Part shown: positions 5,684 to 6,035 of the stretch, one piece after another
Layout of the letters: each line of letters starts with the position of its first letter
Numbering within the stretch: position 1 is the first letter of the stretch
Source of the DNA: Candidatus Nanohalarchaeota archaeon
Lineage (GTDB): Archaea; EX4484-52; B79-G9
NCBI GenBank assembly: GCA_030635525.1
Contig: DAOVYR010000071.1
Coordinates: forward strand, 1 to 6,035
Direction of reading: 5' to 3'
DNA: 6,035 nt
The notes under the pieces: generated by a model
What the model was told of the DNA's origin: nothing
What the model saw: only the letters and a program-made list of their open reading frames with translations
The model's database searches: none
Made by a program: the position numbers and the translations under genes

Positions 5684-5712
5684 AACGAGACCAAAACCAC
5701 TAAAACAAAAAA

Positions 5713-5803
5713 GTTAGTGCCCGAGCAAAGCGCCAGTGACCTAAAGCGAAGCTTTACGGTCGCTCTAATCGCCAGCCTTTTATAAGGCTGAGGTTGAGCA
5801 ACA
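5713..5803 (+). ncRNA. Two-hairpin structured element of unknown class
   Basis: Hairpin 1 pairs AGTGACC (5735-5741) with GGTCGCT (5758-5764, one G-T wobble), then TAAAGC (5742-5747) with GCTTTA (5751-5756) around a GAA loop, with only C5757 unpaired. Its tip is GCGAAGC, known as an unusually stable mini-hairpin in DNA. Hairpin 2 pairs CAGCCTT (5773-5779) with AAGGCTG (5784-5790) around TTAT. GTT (5713-5715) and AAC (5800-5802) could close the whole. Composition differs from the A/C-rich flanks. It could be a small RNA, a terminator-like end of the DUF373 transcript, or a dispersed palindromic repeat. I see no convincing box C/D or H/ACA signature and no clear promoter of its own. Confidence 0.4.
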
Positions 5804-5812
5804 AATATAAAA
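5804..5812 (+). promoter_or_regulatory. TATA box for the tRNA-Val gene
   Basis: AATATAAAA is centred about 31 bases before the first base of the mature tRNA, predicting a transcript with a few bases of 5' leader to be removed by RNase P. It directly abuts the right end of the two-hairpin element. Confidence 0.55.
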
Positions 5813-5838
5813 CTATCTCAAATAAGATATAGCAACAT

Positions 5839-5960
5839 GGGCCGGTAGTCTAGTTGGTTATGACGTCGCCCTTACATCACGCAAATAAGGATTAACTGAA
5901 TCCTCCCACTGCGCGAAAGAAAGGCGAAGGTCGCCAGTTCAAATCTGGCTCGGCCCACCA
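5839..5960 (+). tRNA. tRNA-Val(UAC) with intron, CCA encoded
   Basis: The acceptor strands GGGCCGG (5839-5845) and TCGGCCC (5950-5956) pair fully with one G-U. The D arm uses GTC (5848-5850) and GAC (5862-5864), with GG in the loop. The anticodon stem is TCGCC (5866-5870) with GGCGA (5923-5927). The loop reads C-T-TAC-A at 5871-5876, anticodon TAC at 5873-5875, then A5922 as base 38 once the intron is removed. The variable loop is AGGTC. The T arm is a perfect GCCAG/CTGGC with TTCAAAT (5938-5944). The discriminator is A5957 and CCA is encoded at 5958-5960. The UAC anticodon reads valine codons GUA and others by wobble. The gene is complete and the fold has no defects. Confidence 0.95.
5877..5921 (+). 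other. tRNA intron (45 bases) at position 37/38
   Basis: The insertion follows A37 (5876) and ends before A38 (5922), the canonical archaeal site cut by the tRNA splicing endonuclease. The exon-intron junctions fit a bulge-helix-bulge: bulges C-A-T (5875-5877) and A-A-A (5920-5922), each cut after the second base. The central helix pairs C32, U33 and U34 with G5919, A5918 and A5917, and an A-A mismatch fills the fourth pair. The intron-side helix pairs CACGCA (5878-5883) with TGCGCG (5910-5915) with one A-C mismatch. Inside, AGGATT (5888-5893) and AATCCT (5899-5904) form a perfect six-pair hairpin with loop AACTG. It is too short to encode an endonuclease. Confidence 0.88.
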
Positions 5961-6001
5961 TTATTAAAAGAAGATTCAACACAAAAAAAGAGGCAATACT
6001 T

Positions 6002-6035
6002 ATGACAGGCACAAAAAAAACAGGGACAGAAACAC
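6002..6035 (+). CDS. Start of the next gene (3' end outside window)
   Basis: ATG at 6002 opens a frame (MTGTKKTGTET) to the window edge. GAGG (5990-5993) lies eight bases upstream, a usual ribosome-binding distance, and a TATA-like TTATTAAAA begins right after the tRNA at 5961. Eleven residues are too few to assign a function. Confidence 0.45.
   Translation, partial: MTGTKKTGTET

Noticed and set aside
5713..5803. Box C/D or H/ACA guide RNA
   Set aside because: CTGA (5788-5791) and an ACA (5801-5803) are present, but there is no RUGAUGA C box and no clear kink-turn, so the class was not assigned.

Overview
This window looks archaeal. It carries an archaeal type II methionine aminopeptidase, a DUF373 membrane protein, an archaeal winged-helix regulator with a DUF4443-like C-terminal half, a small class III signal-peptide (pilin-like) protein, TATA boxes about 30 bases upstream of several start codons (leaderless-type promoters), and a tRNA-Val(UAC) interrupted by a 45-base intron at the canonical 37/38 position. 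The many small surface and membrane proteins would suit a DPANN-type archaeon, but that placement is inference. The plus strand is strongly A/C-rich: plus-strand genes prefer A- or C-ending codons, while the one minus-strand gene prefers G- and T-ending codons.

Layout. Bases 1-401 hold the C-terminal part of a secreted or surface protein. Bases 402-554 hold a CAA-rich tract and a G-rich tract. Bases 555-1553 encode a cell-surface protein with a signal peptide, an Ig-like region, a Thr/Asn-rich stalk and a C-terminal membrane anchor. Bases 1620-1934 encode a small multi-pass membrane protein. Bases 1935-2319 have no intact gene; composition changes here and there is a weak sign of a decayed transposase. 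A minus-strand pilin-like gene (2320-2640) is divergent from the regulator, with a compact promoter region (2641-2760) that includes an 11-base tandem repeat. The regulator (about 2761-3339) and map (3352-4239) form a probable two-gene operon. A 54-residue zinc-ribbon protein (4279-4443) and the DUF373 protein (4514-5683) follow, each with its own TATA-like box. A pair of hairpins (about 5713-5803) precedes the intron-containing tRNA-Val (5839-5960), and the start of another gene lies at the right edge.

Functionally this is a mixed region. The left third is envelope-related. The centre and right hold housekeeping functions: N-terminal methionine removal, a conserved membrane protein and a tRNA. 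I see no defence system, CRISPR array or intact mobile element. The points most worth a second look are the regulator without any standard start codon, the two-hairpin element before the tRNA, the imperfect splice motif of the tRNA intron, and the compositional break at about 1975-2220.
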